A stretch of 64,000 bases of DNA from Lingula anatina (lineage: Eukaryota; Brachiopoda; Lingulata; Lingulida; Lingulidae). A program made the translations under genes and the position numbers. The stretch is from positions 196,724 through 260,723 of the forward strand of contig NW_019775617.1 of the NCBI RefSeq assembly GCF_001039355.2, written 5' to 3'. Positions 38,649 through 52,092 of the stretch are shown in pieces (within the stretch, counting starts at the first letter, position 1; every line of letters starts with the position of its first letter). The notes under the pieces were generated by a model. That model saw nothing but the letters and a program-made list of their open reading frames with translations, ran no database searches and was not told the DNA's origin.

Positions 38649-39010
38649 TCAATGATCGGCGATACGGGGTAATTTTTTAAGGTATCCTATACCATGGTAG
38701 AAATAAGTAACATAATCATAAAAAGAGTCATTTCCATGTAAATTTTAATGGTTACTTTGCTCCTCATATCTGTGCTGGCTTCTGAGTTTAACCCCCTCCA
38801 GTGCACGATATCTGATTAAGGAAAAATGGCATGTTACTGTAAGGCCTGAGGGCTGAAGGTGTTAAAATACAGTGCGCTGATTGGCTTAGAATTGCACATG
38901 ACTGACAGCTAGATATACAGATGAAGGGCAAGTTTGTGAACGGTCCTGGTTGTAGCATACTTGATGAATGAATTATGAATTATGTGATTAATGAAAATGT
39001 CATATCTCCA

Positions 39011-39072
<62 letters not shown>

Positions 39073-39074
39073 TT

Positions 39075-39154
39075 TAAAAGCAGGCAATGAGATTCAAGCC
39101 AGTATATAGCAGTATATATATATATACTGGCTTTAAGCTCATTGTCTGCTTTTA
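39075..39154. repeat. Imperfect palindrome (hairpin) next to (AT)n
   Basis: TTTAAAAGCAGGCAATGAG...GCCAGTATATA on the left is the imperfect reverse complement of TATACTGGC...CTCATTGTCTGCTTTTA on the right, with arms of about 33 bp, about 4 mismatches and a short AT loop. In unit 1 (34682-34736) only the left arm is present before the single N. Confidence 0.8.
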
Positions 39155-40564
39155 ATCCTCACATAGCAATAAAGATGTGTTCTGGGATCGATAACTCGAA
39201 AGCGTCGCAGCTTACGACAACACGCAAACATGGCGATCCGTCGAAGAAAATGCAATTTGCGACCGATTGCTAATAGCGATATTACTGCCTTTTTCGAGGT
39301 TATTATTTGTAATTGCTGATTGAACATGCAAACCATGTTGGTTTTCCGTCCTTAGTTTCTTGTACATTTCAAATAAAGCAGACGTGCCTAGAGGTGTAAA
39401 CGGAATTAATCACTCGATCAGCCATCAAGCTTGAAAGTGCAGCTTCCTCCAATTTTTGGTCGTAAATCTGACCAACTATTCCTCCTTCTTTTTTATCATA
39501 TGTAAGAACCCATAAAAATCATGATTTAGGATGCATCAGAGACGCTCAATTCTTTTTTCAATTTTATAAAAAATTAAACAGTGAAATATAAAGAATTTGC
39601 ATAATGGTACCAGTGAAACGATTTCGGTTTAGCTTGCCTGATAAATGTTTTAAAAATTCAATGTTTGAATGAATCATAAGAATACATCAAATTACCGGTA
39701 TAACGGGTTCTGGAAAGGTAATTTTGCAAAATAAATACCCTGTAGGTAAATTGGTTTCAAATACAATAATATTCTATGTCTGAAATATTATAGTTTCCAC
39801 TTTGTGACATCGCCTTGAATACATGAAGTTCTATTAAATCACCGACGTTGGGCTGCTAAGAAAATGAAGGTCAGTAAAACTTCAAAGAATACAAAACTGA
39901 CATATGAAATAGAAATAAATAATTCAATTCAAATATTTAATAATATGATATAGGCTTTCCCTCAAGATATATGTATATTGGGGAAAAGTTTCACAAAAAT
40001 CTTCTTTGTGCAATTTGGTCTTAACTTTACATAAGAAAATATGTGGTTTACTTCATAGTTAAACCAATCAAATGTCGGTGGCATTGGACTGAAATATTAA
40101 AATGGTCGTGTGTTTCTTGTAATAAAATTGGCGCTTGTGGTGTGCGTCATCAGAGTAAGATGTAAGATTCTGTTCTGTAAGCTTTTAAGAAAAAGACATC
40201 AGGAAAAGAAAAATAATCATCGTGTGATACAGCTATAAAAGCACAGCCACAAGGCATCGATGCACGAAAAGCATGTGTGCGACATCGGCCTTATGCATGA
40301 TGGAAGTTAATCTTGTGACAATTTTAGAATTTCAAATAAAGAAACAGCTGTTGATTTTCCACGAAGAATGAAAATCAGAAATGTTTTCAAGATTCATGGT
40401 ATGAGTAAAATGAAAATATGCGTACAAAACAGGCTGTTTATCTTTGTGGGGCATTTATTTCAAAATTAATATTCCTAAACTCTAGCTTGACACAGACAGA
40501 AAAATTGCTAGGTTTTGTTGATTGTCTTTCTTTCTTTCTTTTATTTTATTTATTTTTATTTATT

Positions 40565-40604
<40 letters not shown>

Positions 40605-41000
40605 TTTTTTTTTTTTTTTTTTTTTTTTTTGTTGAAGAGAGAGAGAGAGGGAGGGTATTATTCCCAAAGCCAAGAGAGAAAAAACGGGCCCAATGCACGT
40701 CCTTCTTCTGGATTTACCATTGGGACTGTAAAGTAAACATGTATGTAAGATAAGATCATTTCTGAAAGACGGTTGTGGTGCATAACAAACTTTATTTCTG
40801 CCACTCTCATGCCCTGTCTATATTTCTCGCATAACACCATTTTATACTATAGCTGTTCACGATGCAAAAATGCACGAGAAGATTTTGTCAGCATGCTTTG
40901 ACTGAAAAATCCGTTTATATAAGATAACTCTTGGATATTAAGATTCAAATACATTATTCTGATTAAAATATTGACATGATATTGACACGTCGTCTCGTCT
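39155..41000. other. Upstream region of copy C, paralogous to upstream of gene D
   Basis: No gene. Segments match 46.2-48.9 kb, for example AATTAATCACTCGATCAGCC (39404 and 46218) and CAAACTTTATTTCTGCCA (40787 and 48739). The duplicated unit therefore includes long upstream sequence. A TTATT/TTA/poly(T) tract lies at 40537-40630. Confidence 0.6.
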
Positions 41001-41185
41001 TTCAAACTACTTCAATTTCGTGTGTGTGCCGTCTTCGGCATAATGTCACGAGTCGTCGCTAAAGAAGGACACAAACTGGTGAAAATTAATTGATATGAAT
41101 ATCAAGATGAAATATGAAATATTCATTCCTCTAATGGAAAACATTTAAAATTGAAAAACAATTAAGAAAACATAAAGGCGGCTTA

Positions 41186-41468
41186 CCCGCACGAAAACGC
41201 AGTAGATACTCCAGCGCAGTGGCCTACTGCAACCATGCTGCAAACATGCCTCAAATCTGCTTCGAGTTGGGAGCTAATTAGCATATTTGAAACATGCTTC
41301 TATCATGCTGCTAATCTACTGCATTATTGCTCCTCTCTGTACAAACATATGTACTTTTTGGAGTAGAATTGCAGTAGGCTATACTGCATTTCTACTGCAA
41401 ATATGCTCCACACCACTACTGCGTTAATGCTTCTTTGCTACTTCGATACTACTGCATTTTCGTGCGGG
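41186..41468. mobile_element. MITE, 283 bp, CCCGCACGAAAA termini, TA target duplication
   Basis: It starts CCCGCACGAAAACGCAGTAG and ends CTGCATTTTCGTGCGGG, with TA on both sides (41184-41185 and 41469-41470), as for Tc1/mariner-type insertions. The interior has many GCAGTA/TACTGC motifs. An opposite-orientation copy is at 62147-62427. Its edge is 16 bp from the gene D stop codon. Confidence 0.8.
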
Positions 41469-41484
41469 TATTTTCGTACTATTT

Positions 41485-44310
41485 TCATTGAATTATAAAG
41501 AAAAAATGCAGGGGGATAAAAATGACATGGAAGAACACATCGGCGCACAACAGGACACCCAAAGATCTTTCCACATGGCTCTTGGTAGCTTTTACGCCTG
41601 GAATAATATTTTGGTCGATAGCGGGCAGCACGGTGGCATCGGTGCTCGTGCTGATAGGATCACAGGCGGATGGGTCGTCCGGGTCTCGGCGAATCAGCGC
41701 CACCTGGATATTATTCAGTGCGATGACTTTCCCACCAATAGATTCCCTAACTTTCATTTCAAGGCAACTAGCCCGTCTGAGACCCTCTTCATAGTTAGGG
41801 ATGACAGACTTAAAGCTCACTCTGCCGTGGTATTGAAGTGTTTCCTTGGGAAAAATAGCACACACATAACAATAAGAACGGAAGGAAAGAAGAAGATGAG
41901 TGATGAAACGTTTTTAACATAATTAAGTAGCAATCATCTTAAATCTAAAAGCCTCCTTTAAATGTTCAGTAAACAAAATTATGTTAATATTTCAAAATAA
42001 CAACAGATAAAATCTTGAGTAAATGACAATGATTGCCAACTGATTAGCGTTCCGAACAAGTTATAGTTAAAATAGTAAAAAAATCGATCAAATATTAATC
42101 TGATAAAAAAAAGAAAAGGTTACAACGGTTCTTTAACCTATTTTCACTTACTTTGAGCTCGCATCCATGCAGGATCTCGACTTCCGTGACGTTTACCACG
42201 ATGCTGTGAATCACATCATACAGTGGGAAGCAATTCGGCCTGTCTTGGCCGCCCTCTAGCGAAAATTCAAGTGCCAAAGCAAAGTACAGAAAGCTGAAGT
42301 CTGAAAGGATCAGATCGCAGGATTTTTGCTGGGCATCTGTACCGTATCCGGGTGGGCATGCCACACCGCTCGCTTTCGGCTGAAACAAAAATCAAAGAAC
42401 AGTGTTTGGTCATAGGTCTGAAAAGCCGTTGAGACAAAATGGGATGAAATATACTGAATACTCTGTGTGGGTGTGTGTACGTGTGTGTGAATTTCACTTC
42501 TCACGTCGTTTCTTTTACTTTATTTATTTATTTATTTTTTTGTTTGTTTCTTTGTTTTATTTTTCAACCCAAATTTAAGATAATTTTAACATGTTTACAC
42601 CGTGCTATGAACTTCAATCAAGCATGCCGCCAGAATGTCCTTTTCCGTAAACGATTTTTCTCTTAATTGGATTGGTCGAAATTAAAGGTCAATTCATCTG
42701 ATTTAAGTTACACCTTCAAGTTGCCTTTCAAAATGTTATGACGGTTGCCACATTTGATGCGTATAGCATATACCAGAAAATGGTGCAGGGATATCTCCTG
42801 TTTCAATTACATCTACGTTATCCATGCGATGATTTCATTGTTTCTGAGGAATAATGAATAGGCCCTGCTTTATGAAATCATAGGCTTACTTCAGTGGCAC
42901 TTATACACGAAGAGCGCATGCACTTCATTATGTCATCCAAAAACTTCTTTATTACATAATTTGAACAGCAACACATTTATTTGTAATTGTCATATTTTAA
43001 TCTTGTGCTAAAATGAAGATTTTGAATAGGGCATTCATGAAAGTCACAATATAGAAAGGCAGGTGACAAGTCACCATGTGAACTCACTGACGCATGCGCA
43101 CATACAGTGTAGATACCTTTGAGGGACACATTTAAACGTGCGCATGGTGAATCAAGAAAATGATGACAGAAGGTCTCCACTGTATGTGCCACAGAAAAAA
43201 GAAAATCAGGAAAATTTTATAACAAAATACTGTATGATATCTATAATTTTTTTTCTGAAGCGATTTTATAAAAATTGCAGCACGATTACCGTTATTTTAT
43301 TTATTTTTTAATGTGACGTTGGGAGAAAGAACTGATTACAAAGTTGATTATCATAACATCTCATATGTTTAATACGTACAAGTTAAAAAACATTGGAAAT
43401 TCAGACAGACCCCACCTTATAAGTCTAAAGCCAAAACACTTATTTAAGATAAATTCACAGTGAAGCAGGGGCCAGCACAGCTACCTACAGCCTTTCGGTT
43501 TTAATGCCAGATTTTGGAAGTAGGAACTGATCTCGAAGTTGATTATCATAACATCTCATTTGTGAAATATATATATACACGTTTTAAAAACATATTAAAA
43601 TCACACAGGATTTACCTTATAACTTTTAAACTTAAACACTACTTCACAGACCAAAACCCAACCGGTGACGGTGACATATTTACCAAAGTATCCCTCGAAG
43701 TTCGATCTTCGTCCGCAGTTAGGACTGCACCAAATGTCAATGCATCAAATGAAGTCATTGGTTCATCCATCTCTCCTTTGAACCAAGATTGTACGAATAA
43801 ATCTTTCTTCCATATAGATAAATTATGAAAACACCGATATTTACAATTAAAAATTAGTCTAATCTAATCGCTCAGCCTTCTGTCATAAATGGTACAACTT
43901 AATTTAACACATGCATGTTTTCAACTAATCTTTGTATTTAATACACGCATTTATCTATTTTTGTGTAGACTTATGGTTCTTGCTCTACTATCTCACAGAT
44001 TGTCCAACCCAGGTACACTATGGGTCTAAGCTGAATTGATTTTATTTCTTTAGTTTTCCACTTTTTCAAACCTTAGAGAGTCATCTTATGCCCTCTTTAA
44101 ATATATATTTACCGAAGTAATAACATTTTCCAGCAGTTTTTTTAACCGGTAGCTGGGCGCAGTACAGGTCGGCACGAAGAAAGAAGAACATCCGAGTGTT
44201 GGCAGCGCGGTGATGGGGACTTACCACGTGGCCTTGTAGGCCTGTTGGACCCTTGCTTATGTTGCAGGAACTCAGTATCCATACTACGAATATACGAATA
44301 ATAATTATAC

Positions 44311-44351
<41 letters not shown>

Positions 44352-45772
44352 TTAAACAATATTACCGTAACGCGTAGAGGTCAATTAAAGGCGTGCAATC
44401 CGCTATAGACATACATATCCCAGCATACATTCCCTTTATCACGAAGGAATACTCGACCCAAAGTGAAGTACGGTACTGTTACCTGTTATTACTTCGGTAA
44501 ATAAGGCTAAACATGTATTTTACAAAGGTTTGAATAGGATTTAATGAAAATTGCTGAACAGATAAATCCTTGTGCTTTATGAAGCTCTGGAGCGCACGGC
44601 ATATTTTAACATGAAATAATCTAAAAAATGTACAAAACAAAGGTTGGTTATAACTCACCTGAACATCCTTCGTTAGTGGAGAACCGTATACCACCGTAGC
44701 ATATCATGCAATGATAATTCTTGTAGAACGTTGCGCCGTTTTGGACAATATTTGTAAATGATTTACAAGCGTCGCGCAACGTCGATAAAACGACGTCATC
44801 TACGTAGAAGAACCTCTGCACTGTGTTGTTGACTACAGCAAAATTGCATCGCCTATACGCAGAATCGGGCATATCAGGAAAGCACGGTCTCTGATAGGAG
44901 TTTGGTGGGGGTCTAAACCGAGCAAAGCAATCCAGATCGTCTCTGATGTTTGTAATTGCATTTAACAAACACTCTATGGAATTGCAGGCCAAAAACACCT
45001 CCCCTTCGGATCGCCTGCAACCGATAAACAGTTTATACGGCACAGCATCATTTACACCATGACATAAAGCGCAGTATTTGTTCTTAAAAGTTACCTCGTT
45101 TATCTCGTCGAAGACAGGCTGCATTAAGCCAAGATTATCTTGAATGTTTGTTCCACTATAATCTGCGCTACATTTCTGTCGGTTTACATCATCGACGGGC
45201 CATGTCACAGGGCATTGATCAACCATCCAGATGTAGTCATTCTCTACTGTAAAGGGAGAAAATCTTGGAGACGGTGTAGCACTTAGGTAAGGTAGGTTCA
45301 AGCAAGACGAATGGCGTTCAATAATCTGTTGACTCTCGTTCACGAAGGACACAAACTCGTTGACCGAGCCGTTGTCCAGCGCCTCTGTTGTTCCATTGGT
45401 ATTGGCTTTAATTGTTTCAGCGTTGTCATCAGTTTTTTGCGTTTCGGTGTTGGCATGGATTGTGCCGGGACGCGGGCAAGCAATGTTTTGGTCGCAACAA
45501 TCATTGTATAATGGACATAAAGCGTCGCATGAACAGTGGATCTTAAATTGAAACAGTCGAAAGATTGATCGTCCACCTGATAAGGCCAGCTTGAACTCTC
45601 CACAAAGCCAAGTATTGCTGGGAAGGAGTGAGGAAGAGGCGGTCGTGTTCTCCGCTGGCAAAGTTGTCGACAATGCGGTGCTGACATCTATTGGCATGTT
45701 GGTACGTGAGGCAGACAGAGTGGATATTTTTAGAAGAATGGTCACCAACTCAAGGACTTTGAAAGTACCCAT
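41485..45772 (-). CDS. Gene D: SMB-like secreted/surface Cys-rich protein, 4 exons
   Basis: Coding exons in transcript order are 44659-45772, 43684-43772, 42152-42379 and 41485-41844, encoding 596 residues. The ATG at 45772 opens the signal peptide (MGTFKVLELVTILLKISTLS). A Thr/Ser-rich segment (TTLPAENTTASSS) precedes the SMB-like cluster CSCDALCPLYNDCC, then CALCHGVND. Exon 2 carries SFDALTFGAVL. Exon 3 is PKASGVACPPGYG..., 76 codons, and exon 4 has NYEEGLRRASCLEM. The protein ends in a hydrophobic tail (FFHVIFIPLHFFFIIQ) preceded by small and polar residues, as in GPI signals. Exons 3-4 and the 3' flank are close to B, showing a whole-gene duplication. The second half of exon 1 is shared with C. 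A MITE begins 16 bp past the stop, so the 3' UTR must include it or end before it. Confidence 0.82.
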
Positions 45773-45853
45773 CACACTTCCTGAACGCAGGTTTCTGCAC
45801 TAAAATTTCTTTTCTAGTAAAGAGAAGTGCGCTTAATATTACGTTGCGGGCGA

Positions 45854-45859
45854 TTTATA
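45854..45859 (-). promoter_or_regulatory. TATA box of gene D
   Basis: TATAAA in CCTTTATAAATCGCCCGC, 82 bp before the ATG, as in B and C. Confidence 0.65.
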
Positions 45860-48800
45860 AAGGTTTCACTTTGAGCCGCGATATGTCTGACGTTTTACAG
45901 TTGGCAGTCAAGGTTGGTTTTCATTGGATGCTTCTTTGCCATCCTCCCCACTCCAACACTTAACTTTTTCCCTGGCCTGTCGTGCTGACACAACAGGCAT
46001 GTGATGCAAATAGATTTCTCAAAATAAAATGCATTTCTGGGATAGTTCTTGAAGCTAACAAGCAGCAAAATCATCTACCCGTTGGATTCGTCTGTGGTAC
46101 ATTAACCACGCTAAAGGTACATTTAAAGCGAGCATCGGTGGAGCATATAACCACTTAATGCTACCTGTTTCTTATACGGTTCAAATAAAGCCGACACGCC
46201 AAGAGGGGTAAGCGGAATTAATCACTCGATCAGCCATTACGCTAAAAACTGCACGTAAATCCGACCTACTGTTTTCCATCCTTTTAATCATATGTTAGTA
46301 CCAATACCCAAATAATAAAAAATATCATGATATAGGATTTAACATAGGCACGTACTCCCTTTAAAAACATTTAGAAAAAAAATTAGAAAATTAAAACAAG
46401 AAAATTAAGTTTACTTTCGTAATGGTACCCTTGAAACGATTGTGGTATTCTAGTAACTTGCCTGATAAAATTTTTGAACAGTTTTGAATGTTTTGAATGA
46501 TTCATAAGAATAATTTAAACAATACAGGGCATGGAAAGGAATAAATTGTAAAACTGCAACATTAGAAATAATCCTGATGGTAACTCGGTTCCAAAAAAAA
46601 AATAGTTTTGTGTGTCTGGAATATTATAGTAACACATAAGAGTGATCGATCTCTAGGAGTACATGAAGTGCGCTTAAATCACCGATGTTGAACTGATAAA
46701 TTAATGAAGGTCAGTAAGTACTCAATGAATACAAAATGACATTTGGAACTCAAATGAAAAATATAATTCAAATATTTGATCATTTGATGCAGCCTTTTCT
46801 TGAGGATATTCGCATCAGGAAATATCCTTACAAAGTAAAAATAATTGCTGTTGACTGTTAGACCAGAAAATGTCGTACATGTACGTAGTATACTTCATAG
46901 TTAAACCAATCATATATAGTAATCACTGGTCTGAAATAATAATACAGTCGTGTCTTTATTACTATAAAAATAAACGTTAAAAGCGGTTTATCTTGGGTCA
47001 AATAGAATACAATTTGGGAACATAAACTTTGGTTAAAAGGACTCTATGAATAAACGAATAATCATAGTGTGATAGAGTTATAACAGCACAGCTACAAGGC
47101 ACCGCTGCAAGAAAAGCATGTGTGTGACATCGGCCTTATGCAAGAAAACGCAGTTCTTTTCGTGGCGATTTAAGGCTTTCAAATAAATTGCTCTTTCACG
47201 TAAGTGTTTCGTAGACTCATGGTATGAGTTAAATTAATATTTGCGTGCTGTGGAGCATTTATTTCAAAATTAACTTTTCTAATCTCTAGCTTGACAAAGA
47301 AGGAAACATTATTTGGTTTTGTCGCCCTCCGGTTTTTTTCTTTTTTTATTATTATATTTCCAAAGCGGTCCATCATTTTTTATGATGTCTATGTATCGTC
47401 TATGTATATGCATTGTATATGTAATAAAATGACCATCAATTAATTTATATTTTGACAAACATCGGGCTCGTAGCCATAAATTTCAAAGGGTCGGTTCTTT
47501 TTCTCAAAAAGTAGCACTATTACCACGAAACATTCGTGAGCCTTTACCAAATTTTATCCAGAGCGGACTTTTTACCCGGCACACCCCCCCCCCAACCCAC
47601 CACGGTCATGAGCATTTTAGAAAAAGAATCCTCTACATATCATCACACCATGCCATCCTGTCCATTATCGAAAGGTTACGAACGCCATAGCAACACAAAT
47701 ACAACATTCCAATGTTTGCTTTGATTACTACAAACAGTGAAGCATTGTCAACGCCCCACCCATAAATTAGCTAAGGAATATCATTGAAAAAATGTATATA
47801 CATTATACCCTCTGTATAGAAAGGAAATGGTTGCCCTAAAGCTAACTATGTCAAAGTATTNTTTTTTTTTTCTACTTCTTGTAAATTTTCTTTTTGAGAG
47901 AGAGAGAGAGGGGGTATAATTTTCAAAGCCAAAAAAGATGAAACGGACACAATGGATGTTCTTCTTCTTGGTTTACCATTGGTACTGTATGTTGGGGTGA
48001 AAAGTGCTTGGTTAAAGTAGGGAAAACTTTGTGGTGCATGATGCTGTTTGTTGCGCACGCGGCGATGTGTGCGTTCTTGTATCACATGCTTATAGTTGTC
48101 TTGATAAGTTATCCACAGATCATGTGATAGAGAGCATGGGCTCTGCATTTGCCAATAAGTTGAATGCTGTTTATTGTGCTTTTCTATATATATATACTAT
48201 ATGCCGCGTGTTTTAGCTAGTCGTCCAGGGAAGACGGTGCTCTAGACAGTGACCGAGACGTCTAGCGTTTGAGTTTGAGTGCAGCCAGGGGATGGGTGTA
48301 CCGGGTAATTGTTAAATTTATTAAATTATCTTTATAAAGTGGCTTATTGTGTTATCTTGATTTTTTATTTTATATTTCTTTTAGGCCACCACGAATAAAT
48401 CACAAATAAAATCGCTTGTTACGTTTTACTGTAAAAATGTATGCGTTTGCCAATAAACTATATCAATCCCTATGCGGCTATGCGTAACACTGTTCATTTT
48501 GCATTGCGAGGGGGCGTGTCCGACAATTAACCTGATTACACTGACTTTCCCTCAGCAAGAATAATATTTTAGATAGATCAAGCATTTTAAGTTATGAGGG
48601 GATGTCAAACAACTAAGATGCCTACCATGACTGCGCCTTTAGAAGCGAGATTCCCTGGTCGATTATGCTGGACCGATAACTTTTAATCTGCAACCAGCCT
48701 TGGATAAGATTATTTCTGAACGACTGTCGTGGTGCACAACAAACTTTATTTCTGCCATTTTCATGCCCTATCTATATCTGCCTCATACCGCTATTTTAAA

Positions 48801-49292
48801 GTATGGCCGTCCACCATGCAAAAATGTTAGCTGGCTTTGACCGAAAAGTCCGTTTATATAAGATGACTCTTGGATATAAGGATTCAGATACATTGTCCTG
48901 GATATAATGTTGACAGGATATTGCTACTGAGTATTATCATTCAAACTTCTACAACTGCTTAGTGTATATAAAAGTACAGGCGGATCAACACATTTTCTGT
49001 TTAGAAAACGACACGAGAATAAATGTCCACAGCAAATAGTATACCACTTGTAGACTTGGACAGTTTTGCTGTTTGCTGGGATGGAGATCTTTTATAGATT
49101 TGTTTTGTTACTCTTGGTGTTCTTTTTTTAAAGCAACGGTGGGATGCCGTGTACCCTCCTCCGCATATCCGCCAAATGTCAAACCATGAAGCATTGAATA
49201 AAGAAAAATAATACCACTGGGCATTAAAAAAAATGGAGAAATGAAAATGAAAACACTTGCAAGAATCAACCACATCACCACGATCCATTAAA
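45860..49292. other. Region between genes D and E, no gene
   Basis: Mostly sequence paralogous to 39.3-41.0 kb (upstream of copy C), plus diverged unique sequence. It contains a single N with poly(T) at 47861 and a GA-rich tract near 47898. Open frames are short and motif-free. Confidence 0.55.
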
Positions 49293-52049
49293 TTACATTA
49301 CATAGAGGGAATGGCATACATAAATTACAAATGCAAAATATCCCAAGAAAGGCTTTGATAGATAACCCGAGGAGCTTTCCTCCAAACCGGGAATGACGCC
49401 ACTTCTTGTGGAACTCTCCCGGTCGATAGGGGTCAGCACAGTGGCACCAGTGCTTTCCCCCATTGGATAACAGGCGGATGGCTCGTCTGGTTTGTGGGGT
49501 ATCGCTGTTATATTGGCATTGCCCATCATTAGGATTTTTCCTGTCAGGTGCTGCGAAACGTTCATTTCAAAGCATCTAGCCCGTCTGAGACCAACCTCAT
49601 AGTTCGGGATGATAGAGTTAAAGCTTACTCTGCCGTTGTATACAACGGTTTCCTTAGTGTCAGTGGCGTTGGACACCTATGAGAATGAGAAAGAAAATTC
49701 CATTACTTTCCTTCAAATTCTAAGGAACAGAATGTTTATAAAGTCCAAAATACTTTTAAATAAACTGGTTAGAAAAAAAGCCAATACATATACGAAAAGC
49801 TCTTTATGTGGAAAGCGTGTGAGTTGTGAGGGCCAATACATCAGAGACATCTCAGTACTGAACAACCGGGATATCTCAGAACAGTCACGACTCCACATGC
49901 AAATAATCAGAGTGTCACATTTTGACTTATTTCATTGAATGGTAAATCCAAATCAATTCACTTATATACTAATGAATAAGGTATCGGCCAAAAACATTAG
50001 TCATATATAGTCACAATGCCTCATTCGATTGGGCTACTGTTGATATATAATGGGGCAAGGCAGCCTAAAAGTTTGGTCTTAATTGAACAAAGCAACCATG
50101 CATTGTACTTACGAGATACTGACACTGGTGCATGAACTTGGCTTCCGTAAATTTGACCGCTATTTCGTGAACTACTTCGTGAATTTGGAAACATTCCGGC
50201 CTCTCTTGCCCATGCTCAAGGAAAAACACCAAGGACCAAGGAAAATAGATGGCTCTAAAGTCGTGCAAGATGGCCTGACAGTATTGTTGGTCGCTGGTTA
50301 AGCCGTATCCCGGAAGACACGTCACCCCACTCAACTGAGTCTGAAATAGGATCCAAGCAGCGGGTGTGATTGGACAGAGAATAATACTTGCGGAAAATTT
50401 CCTTTAGTTTTCCTAGGACGTCCAATACAAAATGACCCCAAATCTTACAGGGTCCTACAGGGCGTCCTATTGTGAGCTGTAGAGCACATGTTTCCTATAT
50501 GACAAATTTTTGTAGAGTCCCAAAGTGTCCTGTTGGTTCCCTACGGGGCCTACAGGCGAAGGGGGGGGNNNNNNNNNNNNNNNNNNNNNNNNNNNNNNNN
50601 NNNNNNNNNNNNNNNNNNNNNNNNNNNNNNNNNNNNNNNNNNNNNGGGGGGGGGGGCGGTGCACAATCAACAACATGGACCCGTAGATTTAACTGTGAAC
50701 ATAACGGGTGACGGCTAGGAGGAGGCGGGGGATGTTTTTGGGTAAGATATTAAAATATTTTAACGACCAAATCTTTACAATAGACCATTTAACGCATTTA
50801 TACCCTGTAGGAACATGCACCCCTTAACAGTTTAAGAGAGAGAGGGAGAAAGAGAGATAAAGAGAGAGACTTATTTACCAAGCCAGTATTCAACATCGTA
50901 GGCTCAGGCATTGTCAGCAACGCACTAAATCGCAGTGCATCAAATTGATTTGACGTCGATGCAGTTCTTCCTGTAGGTAAATACGATATATATATGTATA
51001 AGCATTAAGTTGAAATGTGCACTGCCAGAAGTTACAAAGTGATATGCTAGCTATTAAAGTAAAGGAGACATACAATGTATCACGGAATTTTCGATTTCAG
51101 GGCTTGGACGGTAAAGAACAAACTAATGATAAATGACAGCAAAACTGATTTCTTGGTCATCACACAGCCTCATAATAAACACATTGCAGAAACCCTAAGT
51201 ATCAGGATTGGTGAAATTTTGTTCTTCTCATGCAAAAAATCTTGGTGTAAACATGGGCACCTCTCTGTCTATGGACAAATAGATATCGTCAATCCTCGTG
51301 TACAATTACTATTCTAAATGCCTTTGTTACATTTCGACTAGACAATTGAAGTTCTTTTCAAAACATGTGCAACGTATTGAAATATCTGTGATGGAGTTCT
51401 TATCCGCACATCTGTTAACAGTCACATTACCCCTCTATTCTCAACCAACCTCACTGGCTACCCATTAAGGCACGGATTCTTTTTAATTTTTAAGTATATG
51501 TACACGTTGCTTCTTGTAACAATCTATGATCCCCCCCCCCCCCCCCCCGCCAATTACGCTCTTCCGACCATCTACTTTTAACATCGTGTGCGACTCTTAC
51601 TGTCACAAATGTGGTGACAGTTCTTTTAAAGTCGCTGCACCTAGGGAATGGAATTCACTGCCATTTTCACTGGATATACTCTTCAGCTACTTTTAAAAGG
51701 GAACTCAAGATATATCTATTTAAAAAATATGAATAGAGTTTTCATTAATGACTTTTTAAAGTGAGTTATCAAGTAAATTTTTAATTTTTACATTATTTGA
51801 TTTAATTTAATTTTCCTGTTTTAATCAATTATTTTACTAATCTTTGCATTTTTTCTCTTTGACATTTTATTGTAAAGTCTACTGAACAAATTTGGATTTG
51901 GATTAATAAATATTATTATTACCTATATTATAAATTTTGTTATTATTATTATAATTGATATTTAATTTCATCTTAATTAAATGTAATATCTGACTGTCGG
52001 TTTTTTAATTAATTAATTAATTAATTAATTAATTAATTAATTAATTAAT

Positions 52050-52092
<43 letters not shown>

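Larger units (their letters stand above)
35063..39117. repeat. B/C segmental duplication, unit 2
   Basis: Second copy of 30403-34733, holding exons 1-2 and the promoter of copy C. Homology starts at TTGACAGTCATATAC, where unit 1 meets its LINE, and ends in the hairpin at 39075-39154. Confidence 0.9.

Noticed and set aside
40418-40753. Poly-Ile/Phe frames at 40418-40753 and 27076-27354
   Set aside because: Translation of TTA/TTATT and poly(T) microsatellites.
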